64,000 bases of DNA from JAXLXE01 sp046328115. Lineage in GTDB: Bacteria > Chloroflexota > UBA6077 > JACCZL01. Below are positions 41,595 to 49,879 of this stretch, in pieces. How positions within the stretch are numbered: the stretch's first letter is position 1; each line of letters starts with the position of its first letter. Below the pieces are notes generated by a model, which was not told the DNA's origin, searched no databases, and saw only the letters and a program-made list of their open reading frames with translations. The DNA lies in NCBI GenBank assembly GCA_046328115.1, contig JAXLXE010000001.1, forward strand, positions 1,488,001 through 1,552,000, read 5' to 3'. The position numbers and the translations under genes were made by a program.

Positions 41595-42821
41595 GTGCTC
41601 GACGCGATCGTCATCGGAGCCCGCTGCGGCGGTGCCCCAACCGCCATGCTCCTGGCTCGCCGCGGCTACCGCGTGCTCCTCGTAGATCGCACGCGGTTCC
41701 CCAGCGAGAGTCCAAACGGGCATTTCATCCACATGGGCGGCCCGCGGCAGCTTCACTCCTGGGGTCTGCTAGACCAGGTGATTGCCGGAGGGTGCCCCGC
41801 GGTCACATCGTTCACGATGGATCACGACGACTTCCCACTGACTGGCCGCGGCCTTGAGGAAGACGGCGTCGCCTTCGGTTACGCGCCACGGCGCGGTCCG
41901 CTCGACATGATCCTGGTGGACGCGGCGGCAGACGCGGGCGCGGAGATACGCGAGGACTTCGGCGTTGACGGATTCCTCTGGGACGGCCCGCGCATCGTGG
42001 GCATCCGCGGGCATGACGCCCGCACGGGTAGAACCGTGACCGACTACGCCCGGATCATCGTCGGCGCAGACGGTCGCAACTCCCTCCTCGCCAGGACAGC
42101 GGAAGCACGCGCGTACGACGAAGCGCCCACGCAGACCTGCTGGTACAGCTCGTTCTGGGCGGACATGCCCTTCAACGGCCTCGAAGCTTACGTGCGCGGG
42201 AACAGGATCGTCCTGGCATTCCCCACGCACGATCGACTCACAGCGGTGGCCGTCGGCGCACCCATCGGCGACCTGCGGCGGTTCCAGGCCAACCTGGAAG
42301 CTGAGTTTCAGGCTGGACTCAACCTGGTGCCGGACCTCGCGGCCCGGGTAGCCGCCGGCCGCCGTGCGGAACGATTCATCGGCATGGCTGATCTCCCCAA
42401 CTTCTACCGAAAGCCCTTCGGGCCGGGCTGGGCCCTGGTAGGCGACGCCGGCTTCCACAAGGATCCATTCCTAGGTCTGGGGATCAATGACGCGTTTCAC
42501 TCCGCGGAGTTGCTCGCGAACGCCATCCACCTGGGCTTCTCAGGCCAGCGGGAGCTGACGTGCGCTCTCGCCGAGTACGAGCGGATCCGGAACGAGTCTT
42601 CGTACGCGCTGTATCACGAGAATCTGGACCTCGCCCAGTTCAAGCCGCTTCCGCCCGAGATCGTTCAGCTTCGCCGGGCTATCCGCGGCGATCAGCACGA
42701 GACCAACCAGTTCTTCCTCGCCCGTGAGGGCTTGATCCCGCCAGAGTCGTTCTTCAATCCAGAGAACTTCGCGCGGTTGGGCGTTGTCGTCCCTCCACCA
42801 CTCGTGGGTGCATCAACCTAG
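41595..42821 (+). CDS. FAD-dependent oxidoreductase, aromatic-hydroxylase/geranylgeranyl-reductase-like
   Basis: 408-aa flavoprotein. The FAD-binding start is DAIVIGARCGGAPTAMLLAR (GxxxGG variant) and VLLVDRTRFP; the second FAD motif is GPGWALVGDAGFHKDPFLGL then GINDAFHSAE, typical of PHBH-fold monooxygenases and GGR-like reductases. The central DG motif is ARIIVGADGRNSLLARTA. The start is GTG after GGAGG. It could hydroxylate or reduce a small molecule; the exact reaction is not deducible. It is convergent with the alpha/beta hydrolase gene (17 bp apart). Confidence 0.8.
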   Translation: MLDAIVIGARCGGAPTAMLLARRGYRVLLVDRTRFPSESPNGHFIHMGGPRQLHSWGLLDQVIAGGCPAVTSFTMDHDDFPLTGRGLEEDGVAFGYAPRRGPLDMILVDAAADAGAEIREDFGVDGFLWDGPRIVGIRGHDARTGRTVTDYARIIVGADGRNSLLARTAEARAYDEAPTQTCWYSSFWADMPFNGLEAYVRGNRIVLAFPTHDRLTAVAVGAPIGDLRRFQANLEAEFQAGLNLVPDLAARVAAGRRAERFIGMADLPNFYRKPFGPGWALVGDAGFHKDPFLGLGINDAFHSAELLANAIHLGFSGQRELTCALAEYERIRNESSYALYHENLDLAQFKPLPPEIVQLRRAIRGDQHETNQFFLAREGLIPPESFFNPENFARLGVVVPPPLVGAST

Positions 42822-42838
42822 CAGCCGCGCGCCTCGGA

Positions 42839-43600
42839 CTAACCAGCGAGCAGGAACGGCTTCACCACATCCCAGAACTCCTCGGTTCGCTCGAGCTGTG
42901 GGGTGTGGCCGGCCCCGTCCAGTACCACCAGCCGCGAGCCGGGGATGCGGTCTCGCATGTCCGCGCCGTGGCTGGGCGTGCGTCCGCGATCCTCGCGACC
43001 CTGCACGATGAGCGTGGGCACCCGCACCTCGACCAGCCGTTCCAACGTTGCCGAGAGCGCGTTGGAGCGCGCCGCGGACACCGCAGCGGCGCGATCGGCC
43101 TGCAGCACGATCGAGCTGTAGGAGTCGAGGTCCGCGGGGGACAACTGGCGGTAGAAGAACCCCGCCGCGGTCGCCTGGGCCAGCTCCGGCGTCCATTCAG
43201 TAGACTCGAGCATATTTGCCCGATCGAGCGCGGCCTGGGGATTCGGAGTGTTCCCACCCGTGGCCACCAGGACCAGGCGCGCCACGACATCGGGGTGACG
43301 AAGCACCAGATGCTGGGCGATAACGCCACCCATCGAACCGCCGATCACGGACACTGATCCAACATCCAGCGAACGAATCAGGCTCGCCAGCCAGTCAGCG
43401 TACCCCTCCATCGTGAACGGGCCGGCCACGCCCGCAGACCCACCGAATCCTGGAAGATCGGGGGCAACCGCCCGTCCGCCTGAACCGGCGATCAGGTCCA
43501 CAACTGGCTCCCAGAACCGCGAAGACTGGCAGAAGCCGTGGATGCATAGGCTCGCCGGCAAACCCGCTCCACGATCGATGGAAAAGACCTCGCCGTCCAC
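42839..43600 (-). CDS. Alpha/beta hydrolase
   Basis: 253-aa alpha/beta-fold hydrolase with an intact triad: nucleophile elbow GGSMGG (Ser in VSVIGGSMGGVIAQH), acid in PTLIVQGREDRGRTP, and His in VVLDGAGHTPQLERT. The oxyanion region is CIHGFCQSSRFWEPV. Similar to haloperoxidase or ester/C-C-bond hydrolases such as MhpC. The start is GTG, preceded by GGGAGG. It converges with the flavoprotein gene and might act with it on an aromatic ring product, but this is speculation. Confidence 0.85.
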   Translation of the reverse strand: MDGEVFSIDRGAGLPASLCIHGFCQSSRFWEPVVDLIAGSGGRAVAPDLPGFGGSAGVAGPFTMEGYADWLASLIRSLDVGSVSVIGGSMGGVIAQHLVLRHPDVVARLVLVATGGNTPNPQAALDRANMLESTEWTPELAQATAAGFFYRQLSPADLDSYSSIVLQADRAAAVSAARSNALSATLERLVEVRVPTLIVQGREDRGRTPSHGADMRDRIPGSRLVVLDGAGHTPQLERTEEFWDVVKPFLLAG

Positions 43601-43981
43601 ACAGCCTCCCAGGCCCGAAGCTCACCGACCTCGACGGCCTCGAGCACAGTCTATTCCAGTCGCGTGCTATACATACGCGGTTCTGTGCGCCCCCTCGCCA
43701 CTCGTTACGGTGCGTCCGTCTGGACCAACCCGAGAGCCCCGGCGTTCGGCGGCCACGATAGACACCGGATCGGCCCGACCAGTACGCTACGACAAGAGAG
43801 ACTGGGGTCCGCGAAGCGACTGCTGACGTCCAATGGAGGATGATCCGCCAAACAGCCAGTAAAGCTCAATTCTCACGCCAGCCGTGCATGGCTTGGCGGC
43901 GCTCTCCTGGAGCGCCTCTGCGAGTGATCGATTTTCACGATGGGGTGGGTGCAAGACCTTACGCCCCCTGGAGAAGGCCCT
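43601..43981. other. Gap upstream of the transketolase genes
   Basis: 381 bp between divergent genes, probably carrying promoters for the hydrolase (minus) and transketolase (plus) genes. I see no recognisable riboswitch, tRNA or small gene. CTATACATA near 43670 is a possible -10-like box, without a convincing -35 partner. Confidence 0.35.
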
Positions 43982-44812
43982 ATGCCTGAATCCCGACAAG
44001 AGCTACTCAAGCGCCTGGCCGGCCAGGCGAACGAGATCCGCCGCAACTCGATGCGCGCCCTGTTCGCATCCAAGGGCGGGCACGTGGGCGGCGCGATGTC
44101 CGCCGCCGAAGTGCTTTCCGCGCTGTACTTCCACAGTATGAAGATCCGCCCCCAGGAGCCCAACTGGCCCGACCGGGACCGCTTCGTCCTCTCCAAGGGC
44201 CATGGCAACGCGGCGCTGTCCGCCGTCCTCGCGATGAGCGGCTTCTTCCCCTTTGAGGATCTGGACCGGTTCTACGGCTACGAGTCCCCGCTGGGCATGC
44301 ACCCAGACATCAAAGTCAACGGTGTGGAGATGAGCACCGGCGGTCTGGGGCATGGCCTGCCAGTTGGCATCGGTATGGCCTTGGGTGCTCGTATCAAGGG
44401 CCAGTCGTTCCACACCTACGTCATGATTGGCGACGGCGAGCTCCATGAAGGCTCCAACTGGGAAGCCGCGATGGCTGGCGCCCACTTCAGGCTCTCCAAC
44501 CTCACCGCGATCATCGACGCAAACCGTGTCTCCCAGAGTGGCCACGTGAAAGACATCATGGGGATCGAGCCCCTGGGCGATAAGTGGCGTGCGTTCGGCT
44601 GGGCGGTGCGCGAGATCGACGGGCACGACATCGGCGAGGTCGTGGACGCCCTGGACGCACTCCCATACGACCGCAACAAGCCAAACTGCATCATCGCCAA
44701 CACCGTCAAGGGCAAGGGCATCAGCTTTGCCGAGGACACCTACCTCTGGCACAGCAACAACGTGACCCAGGAGATCTACGACAAGGCCTTGGCCGAGCTG
44801 GGGGCAAAGTGA
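43982..44812 (+). CDS. Transketolase, N-terminal (TPP-binding) subunit
   Basis: 276-aa thiamine-diphosphate domain of a split transketolase. Landmarks: RALFASKGGHVGGAMSAAEV, DRFVLSKGHGNAALSAVLAM, STGGLGHGLPVGIGMALGAR, and the TPP/Mg motif GDGELHEGSNWEAAMAGAHF ending at IIDANRVSQ. GGAGAAGG lies before the chosen ATG. The stop overlaps the C-terminal subunit gene start by GTGA, so they are made together. Transketolase moves two-carbon units in the pentose phosphate pathway; split forms can also serve other sugar-phosphate or apiose-like routes. Confidence 0.9.
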   Translation: MPESRQELLKRLAGQANEIRRNSMRALFASKGGHVGGAMSAAEVLSALYFHSMKIRPQEPNWPDRDRFVLSKGHGNAALSAVLAMSGFFPFEDLDRFYGYESPLGMHPDIKVNGVEMSTGGLGHGLPVGIGMALGARIKGQSFHTYVMIGDGELHEGSNWEAAMAGAHFRLSNLTAIIDANRVSQSGHVKDIMGIEPLGDKWRAFGWAVREIDGHDIGEVVDALDALPYDRNKPNCIIANTVKGKGISFAEDTYLWHSNNVTQEIYDKALAELGAK

Positions 44813-45786
44813 GCACAGCAGCACCGACCGATCCCAACGCCTGGCGCGCGAAATCGCAAAACCAGACTCGGCTGGCCTTTGGTCAGGCCATTCTGGAGCT
44901 TGCGCGGCGCAACCCTGACGTGGTCGCCCTCTCGGCGGATACGCAGGACTTGATTGGCATCCGCGAGTTCATTGAATTCTTCCCAGAGCGGTTCATCGAG
45001 ATCGGCATCGCCGAGCAGGACTGCATCGGCGCCGCGGCCGGCCTGGCCACGGTGGGGCTCCTCCCGTACGTCTGCGGGTACGCGCCGTTCATCACGGCAC
45101 GCAGCATGGAGCAGGTGCGCAACGACGTGGCGTACGCCCACCAGAAAGTCGTCATCGGCGCGGCCGCCAGCGGCATCTCGCTGGGCGTCTCCGGCGGCAC
45201 GCACCACGCCATCGAAGACCTGGCAACCATGCGCAGCTTCCCAAACATGAAGGTCATCGTTCCGGCGGACGCCAATGAGGCCTACAAGGCCACCCTGGCC
45301 ACCATCGACATGGACGATCCCGTTTACATCCGTCTGGGCGGCCGCGGCGAGGAGCCCAATGTGACCGACCCGGACGCGCCGTTCACGTTCGGCAAGGCCA
45401 CCCAGCTTCACGCCGGCAACGACGTGACCATTATCGCCATCGGCTGCATGGTGGAGATGGCGCTCACCGCCGCCAAGTCCCTGAAGGACGCCGGCGTGGG
45501 CGCCCGCGTACTCAACATGCACACGATCAAGCCAATCGACCGCGACGCCATCCTCAAAGCAGCGGCCGAGACCCGCGGCATCGTCACTGCCGAGGAGCAC
45601 CACCTCACCGGCGGCCTCGGTGGCGCGGTGGCGGAGTTGCTGGCCATCGAGCACCCGACCCGCATGCGCATGGTGGGAATGGGCGACGAATTCGCCGTGG
45701 TAGGCCCTACAGGTCCGTTGCGCACCAAGTACGGCATGAGCGCGGCTGCCATCGAGAAGGCCGCTCGGGAGCTAGTTGGCGCCTGA
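44809..45786 (+). CDS. Transketolase, C-terminal subunit
   Basis: 325-aa subunit with the pyrimidine-binding and C-terminal domains. Landmarks: SADTQDLIGIREFIEFFPER, FIEIGIAEQDCIGAAAGLAT (catalytic Glu of IAEQ), ASGISLGVSGGTHHAIEDLA, TMRSFPNMKVIVPADANEAY and MHTIKPIDRDAILKAAAETR. GTG start in the overlap with the N-terminal subunit. Together they form a normal split transketolase. A strong terminator follows 18 bp after the stop. Confidence 0.9.
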   Translation: MSTAAPTDPNAWRAKSQNQTRLAFGQAILELARRNPDVVALSADTQDLIGIREFIEFFPERFIEIGIAEQDCIGAAAGLATVGLLPYVCGYAPFITARSMEQVRNDVAYAHQKVVIGAAASGISLGVSGGTHHAIEDLATMRSFPNMKVIVPADANEAYKATLATIDMDDPVYIRLGGRGEEPNVTDPDAPFTFGKATQLHAGNDVTIIAIGCMVEMALTAAKSLKDAGVGARVLNMHTIKPIDRDAILKAAAETRGIVTAEEHHLTGGLGGAVAELLAIEHPTRMRMVGMGDEFAVVGPTGPLRTKYGMSAAAIEKAARELVGA

Positions 45787-45804
45787 ACGCCGTCGGCCTG
45801 GCTC

Positions 45805-45842
45805 GTGAAGAAGGGCGCTCCGAACGGAGCGCCCTTCTTCAC
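45805..45842 (+). terminator. Strong terminator after the transketolase genes
   Basis: GTGAAGAAGGGCGCTCCG and CGGAGCGCCCTTCTTCAC form a perfect 18-bp stem around AA. It follows the transketolase stop directly and precedes the aminotransferase gene on the same strand. Confidence 0.85.
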
Positions 45843-45935
45843 GTCTCCTGCCCTGTACCAGACCGCGGCATGTGGGGTATGGTGGTGCCGCGTCGAGCAT
45901 CCACCAATCCCAGGCCAAAGGGGTAGTTGTCCGCT

Positions 45936-47108
45936 ATGACCTCCATTGAGCTGACCATCGAGCAGCTTCGCGCGCGGCGGGGCACCAAGTGGCACCGATA
46001 CCCAGCAGACGTCCTTCCCGCCTGGGTAGCGGATATGGACTTCGCAGTGCCAGATTCCATCCAGAAGGCGATCCTGGACACGGTGGAGTCACGCGACTAC
46101 GGCTACGGTGTGGGCCCGGGCAGCCGCACCGGCCCGGACGGCGTCGCCCAGGCCTTCGCCGAGCGCATGGCCAGCCGCTACGACTGGATCGTGGAGCCGG
46201 AGCGTGTCCTCCCCACATCTGAGCTCGTCCAGGCCATGTACGGCACCGTCCTGGCATTTAGCGAGCCGGGCGACGGGATCATCCTGCACCTCCCCATCTA
46301 TCCGCCGTTCCTCGCATCCGTCGATCAGAACGGCCGTCGGCGGGTCGAGAACCTGCTGGTGGACAACGGGACGCGCTTCGAGATCGATTTCGACGCGCTA
46401 CGCAAATCGATCGACCCAAGCACCAGGATCTGGATGTTCTGCAACCCACACAACCCCACCGGGCGCGCCTTCACCAGGGCTGAGCTGGAGAAAGTAGCCG
46501 AGATCGCCATCGAGCGCGATCTGATCGTGCTGTGCGACGAGATCCACTCGGATCTCATGTACGCGCCGAATCGCCACACCCCGCTGGCCTCCATCTCGCC
46601 TGAGATCGCCGCGCGCACCATCACTATCACGTCTGCCACGAAGTCCTTCAATATCCCCGGACTGCGCTGCGCGCTGATGCACTTCGGGTCAGAGGACCTG
46701 CAGCAACGCTTCAACGCTCGGATCCCGGAGCGTCTCTTCGGCGGCCTGAACTCCATCGGCGTGGATGCCACCGTTGCGGCCTGGAGGAGCTCGGACGACT
46801 GGCTCGCGGAGGTGATGAAGATCCTGACCGCCAATCGCGAGACCGTGCGCAAATTCACCACCGAGACTGTCCCGGCCATCAAACACCGCTCGCCGGAGGC
46901 CACCTATCTGGCCTGGCTGGACTGCTCCGGCCTGCCCGTCCAGGGCCCCGCCCAGGACTTCTTCCTGGAAAAGGCGAAAGTGGCGCTCAACAACGGTGGA
47001 GACTTCGGCGCTCAATTCAAGCACTGCGTCCGCCTGAACTTCGGCACGTCACCCGCCATCCTCGAGCAGGTTCTCGGGCGTATGCAGAGCGCAATCGCCA
47101 AACTCTGA
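45936..47108 (+). CDS. PLP-dependent aminotransferase, MalY/PatB (C-S lyase) type
   Basis: 390-aa fold-type I PLP enzyme. MalY/PatB features: start with RGTKWHRYPADVLPAWVADM, DFAVPDSIQKAI, CNPHNPTGRAF (170-180), VLCDEIHSDLMY (199-210), and the Schiff-base Lys236 in SATKSFNIPGLR. These enzymes split C-S bonds of cystathionine or cysteine conjugates, or act as aminotransferases; the family cannot be subdivided here. I chose the ATG at MTSIELT rather than the TTG three codons upstream. Preceded by its own short promoter region after the terminator. Confidence 0.85.
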   Translation: MTSIELTIEQLRARRGTKWHRYPADVLPAWVADMDFAVPDSIQKAILDTVESRDYGYGVGPGSRTGPDGVAQAFAERMASRYDWIVEPERVLPTSELVQAMYGTVLAFSEPGDGIILHLPIYPPFLASVDQNGRRRVENLLVDNGTRFEIDFDALRKSIDPSTRIWMFCNPHNPTGRAFTRAELEKVAEIAIERDLIVLCDEIHSDLMYAPNRHTPLASISPEIAARTITITSATKSFNIPGLRCALMHFGSEDLQQRFNARIPERLFGGLNSIGVDATVAAWRSSDDWLAEVMKILTANRETVRKFTTETVPAIKHRSPEATYLAWLDCSGLPVQGPAQDFFLEKAKVALNNGGDFGAQFKHCVRLNFGTSPAILEQVLGRMQSAIAKL

Positions 47109-47149
47109 GCTGTGCGCCCCCGCGGCGACTTTCGTACATCGTAGATTGC

Positions 47150-47176
47150 CGGCACGGCTTCCCAAGAGCCGTGCCG
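47150..47176. terminator. Hairpin between aminotransferase and the next gene
   Basis: CGGCACGGCT pairs with AGCCGTGCCG around TCCCAAG, about 40 bp after the aminotransferase stop. No T-run follows, so it may instead lie in the 5' leader of the next gene. Confidence 0.5.
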
Positions 47177-47217
47177 TCCACCTATACTGGACCAAGCTCT
47201 ACGGGAGAGGGGATTCC

Positions 47218-48828
47218 ATGGCTGTAACGATGGCAGTTCCGGCGACGGATCGGGCGGCGCGGGAGCGATATGATCGGCTGGAGGAGCGCGTTTTTGCGCG
47301 CGACCAGGTGGGCGTGGCTCAGGAGTTCTACGGGCTCGTTCGGGAGAACCGCCCCCTTCCGGAGATGGTTCGTGAGACCGTGCGCATCCACGCTCCATAC
47401 ACCAACGTACCCTTCCATCAGCGGCAGGACAGCGGCGACTTCCGCTTTGTCAACAACGACCACTGCCTGCTCAGCATGCGTGCCACCCTGCGCCTCATGG
47501 GCCACATGCCCAGCGAGCTGAGCTACCTGCCTATGGCGCAGACCATGTGGTACATCCCCTCCGCCCTCGATCCGTGGAACCAACTTCTGGGCAACGCGCC
47601 CGGCCACTACAACCGGACCGGCATCCCTATTGCCAACACCATCCAGCCATTGATCCACTGGCCGGAGATCCACGCAGCCCCCAGGACAGACCCGGTCCAG
47701 GCTCAGTTGGACGAGTGGCTCACGCTGGTACAGCGCTGCCAGGTGGAGCAGGCCTATTCCATCATGTCCACGCTGCTCCAGGACAGCGCCAATCGCCGCC
47801 AGGTGCTGGCCCACCTGATGTTTGGCTCGCTCATCGACGTCCAGGACCGCACCCTCTTCCGCACCTCGTTCACCACCGGCCACAAATCGTACCGGGCGCG
47901 TGCCACCATCGAAATCGCGGAGAAGGTGGGCTGGGAGAATGCCCACGACGTGATCTACGCCGGCATCATGGACATGGGAGTGGGGCCGCACTACTACGCC
48001 ATGTACGAGATGGCCTGCAACGTCTCACGCGTGGTCTTCCAGACCAAGGACGCGCAGTTCAAGAAGAACACCAAGCGCATGACGCGCGCGGATGTCGACA
48101 AGACCATCGATGTCATCTTCCACGGAGATGAGCTCGCCACGGTCCGGCACATCGTCTCGCTGCTGCAGGCCGGCAAGCGGGTGGTGGAGATCCTGGAGAC
48201 GATTCAGGTGGCATGCGCCGAGGTCATTCTCCAGTGCGGCTCGCCGCTGGCATACAACATGCCGATGCACGCGTACGAATACTGCAACACCCTGCGGTGG
48301 TTCTACGACAACTACTTCGAGCACCCGCACGCGGTGAAGCTGCTCTTCGTCTGCGCATCCTTCGTCAATGAAGTGGCGAATGGTCAGCGCGCGTTCCCTG
48401 GAAACGAACCGCGGAACATCCGCGCGCCGCGCTCGGCGAGCTCACTCTCCCAGGGTGACCTGCTCAAGAAGATCGATGAGACGATCATCGCGTTGCAGCC
48501 AGACGATGCCGTCGGCCTCGTCCAGGCCTACCTCCGAGCTGGCTACGACACCAAGCCGCTGGCCTCGCTCGTTGCGACCACCTGCAGCAAGTGGGGCAAT
48601 GACCCTCACAACCAGGAGATCCCCCTCTGCCTGGTGGAAGACTTCGGCAAGAGTAGCTCGCCTGAGAGAAATCGCCTGATCATGGCCGCGGCCTCGTTCT
48701 CAGCCGGCCATCGCAAGTACGGCGACCCGCTGGAGTCCTTCCGCCGCTTCAGCGAAGCGTTCGGGATCGACACCAAACAGGACGCGAAGGGCGACGCGCC
48801 GGTGGAGGAAGCCCTCCTGGACGATTGA
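47218..48828 (+). CDS. Unrecognised 536-aa helical protein
   Basis: Large, mostly helical soluble protein without a signal peptide. It carries many His and Trp residues in conserved-looking surroundings: HAPYTNVPFHQRQDSGDFRF, QTMWYIPSALDPWNQLLGN, APGHYNRTGI, DVIYAGIMDMGVGPHYYAMY and MPMHAYEYCNTLRWFYDNYF. The His-rich helices could hold a metal centre, but I do not recognise the family; a resemblance to questin-oxidase-like helical proteins is a guess only. GGAGAGGGG lies before the chosen ATG. It is monocistronic, with hairpins on both sides. Confidence 0.7.
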   Translation: MAVTMAVPATDRAARERYDRLEERVFARDQVGVAQEFYGLVRENRPLPEMVRETVRIHAPYTNVPFHQRQDSGDFRFVNNDHCLLSMRATLRLMGHMPSELSYLPMAQTMWYIPSALDPWNQLLGNAPGHYNRTGIPIANTIQPLIHWPEIHAAPRTDPVQAQLDEWLTLVQRCQVEQAYSIMSTLLQDSANRRQVLAHLMFGSLIDVQDRTLFRTSFTTGHKSYRARATIEIAEKVGWENAHDVIYAGIMDMGVGPHYYAMYEMACNVSRVVFQTKDAQFKKNTKRMTRADVDKTIDVIFHGDELATVRHIVSLLQAGKRVVEILETIQVACAEVILQCGSPLAYNMPMHAYEYCNTLRWFYDNYFEHPHAVKLLFVCASFVNEVANGQRAFPGNEPRNIRAPRSASSLSQGDLLKKIDETIIALQPDDAVGLVQAYLRAGYDTKPLASLVATTCSKWGNDPHNQEIPLCLVEDFGKSSSPERNRLIMAAASFSAGHRKYGDPLESFRRFSEAFGIDTKQDAKGDAPVEEALLDD

Positions 48829-48850
48829 TCGTCCCAGTCCCCCGACTCCC

Positions 48851-48878
48851 GAGGCGCCGGCACCCGTGCCGGCGCCTC
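48851..48878. terminator. Bidirectional terminator hairpin
   Basis: GAGGCGCCGGCAC pairs with GTGCCGGCGCCTC around CC, a perfect 13-bp stem between the convergent unknown gene and the MenA gene. Confidence 0.75.
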
Positions 48879-48883
48879 GCTCG

Positions 48884-49786
48884 TTAACTCAGCCAGAACG
48901 CGGCGGTCAGGGCAAGGCCAAACAGCAGGTGCAGGCGGCCCGTGCCCTTGAGTGCCGCGTTGAGCACGCCCGGGTCCGTCACTTTCCAGAGCGTGCGACA
49001 CAGATTCAAGGCCAGCGGCAGCGTGGCCAGCGGCAGTAATCCCCACCAACCTAGATCACCGCGCCAGACCATCGCCAACACGACGACGTAACCTGCGATC
49101 ACGAGCAGCGCATACTCGGATCGTGCTCCGCGGTCGCCCAGCCGGACCGCAAGCGTTTTCTTGCCCGCCACGCGGTCCGTGGGGATGTCCCTGACGTTGT
49201 TGACCACCAGAATCGCGGTCACCAGCGCGCCGACCGGCAGCGCCGCCAGCAGCACCCGCACTGCAAGAGTGAGTGTCTGCAGGTACGCGCTTCCCATCAC
49301 CGCCACCAGGCCAAAAAACACGAAGCAGAACACGTCACCCAGGCCGTGGTAGCCCAACGGATACGGGCCACCCGTGTACGCTAGCCCTGCAAGTATCGCC
49401 AGAACCCCCACGAGTATGATTGGCCACCCGCCGACCCATGCCAGGTAGAGGCCCAGCACAACGGCAAGGCCAAACACCAGCGCGGTCGCCACTCCCACGG
49501 CGCCGACAGAGGCGAGGCCGCTCTGGGTGATCCGTGTCGGTCCCAGTCTCCCCTCGTGGTCGGCGCCCTTGAGAAAGTCAAACAGGTCGTTCGCGTAGTT
49601 GGTCCCGATCTGGATCAGAATCGAGGCCACGAGCGCGGCAACAAACGGCACCCAGCGCATCTCCGCCAGCGGCACCGCCGCCGCGGACCCAACGAGCACC
49701 GGCACGACCGCGGCCGGAAGCGTAGCCGGGCGCGCTGCCAGCAGCCAGATACGCCAGCCGGTCGGCCGAGATATCGCGCTAGCCAC
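48884..49786 (-). CDS. menA: 1,4-dihydroxy-2-naphthoate polyprenyltransferase (MenA)
   Basis: 300-aa integral membrane UbiA-family enzyme that attaches the polyprenyl chain in menaquinone synthesis. Signatures: WLLAARPATLPAAVVPVLVG, IQIGTNYANDLFDFLKGADH (first Asp motif), RLGPTRITQSGLAS, YTGGPYPLGYHGLGDVFCFV and VVNNVRDIPTDRVAGKKTLA (second Asp motif). Both motifs fit MenA, so I name it with fair confidence. No other men gene is adjacent. It is convergent with the unknown gene and divergent from the glycan cluster. Confidence 0.88.
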   Translation of the reverse strand: MASAISRPTGWRIWLLAARPATLPAAVVPVLVGSAAAVPLAEMRWVPFVAALVASILIQIGTNYANDLFDFLKGADHEGRLGPTRITQSGLASVGAVGVATALVFGLAVVLGLYLAWVGGWPIILVGVLAILAGLAYTGGPYPLGYHGLGDVFCFVFFGLVAVMGSAYLQTLTLAVRVLLAALPVGALVTAILVVNNVRDIPTDRVAGKKTLAVRLGDRGARSEYALLVIAGYVVVLAMVWRGDLGWWGLLPLATLPLALNLCRTLWKVTDPGVLNAALKGTGRLHLLFGLALTAAFWLS

Positions 49787-49879
49787 CGCCGGCGTCCGTC
49801 ACAATCCCAGGATGCATCCCACCAGATACCCGATCCCCTCGTGGAGCGGGAAGACGCACCATGATACACTCCGCTCCCC

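Noticed and set aside
43601..43981. A TPP riboswitch before the transketolase genes
   Set aside because: The conserved CUGAGA-type core and matching helices were not found.
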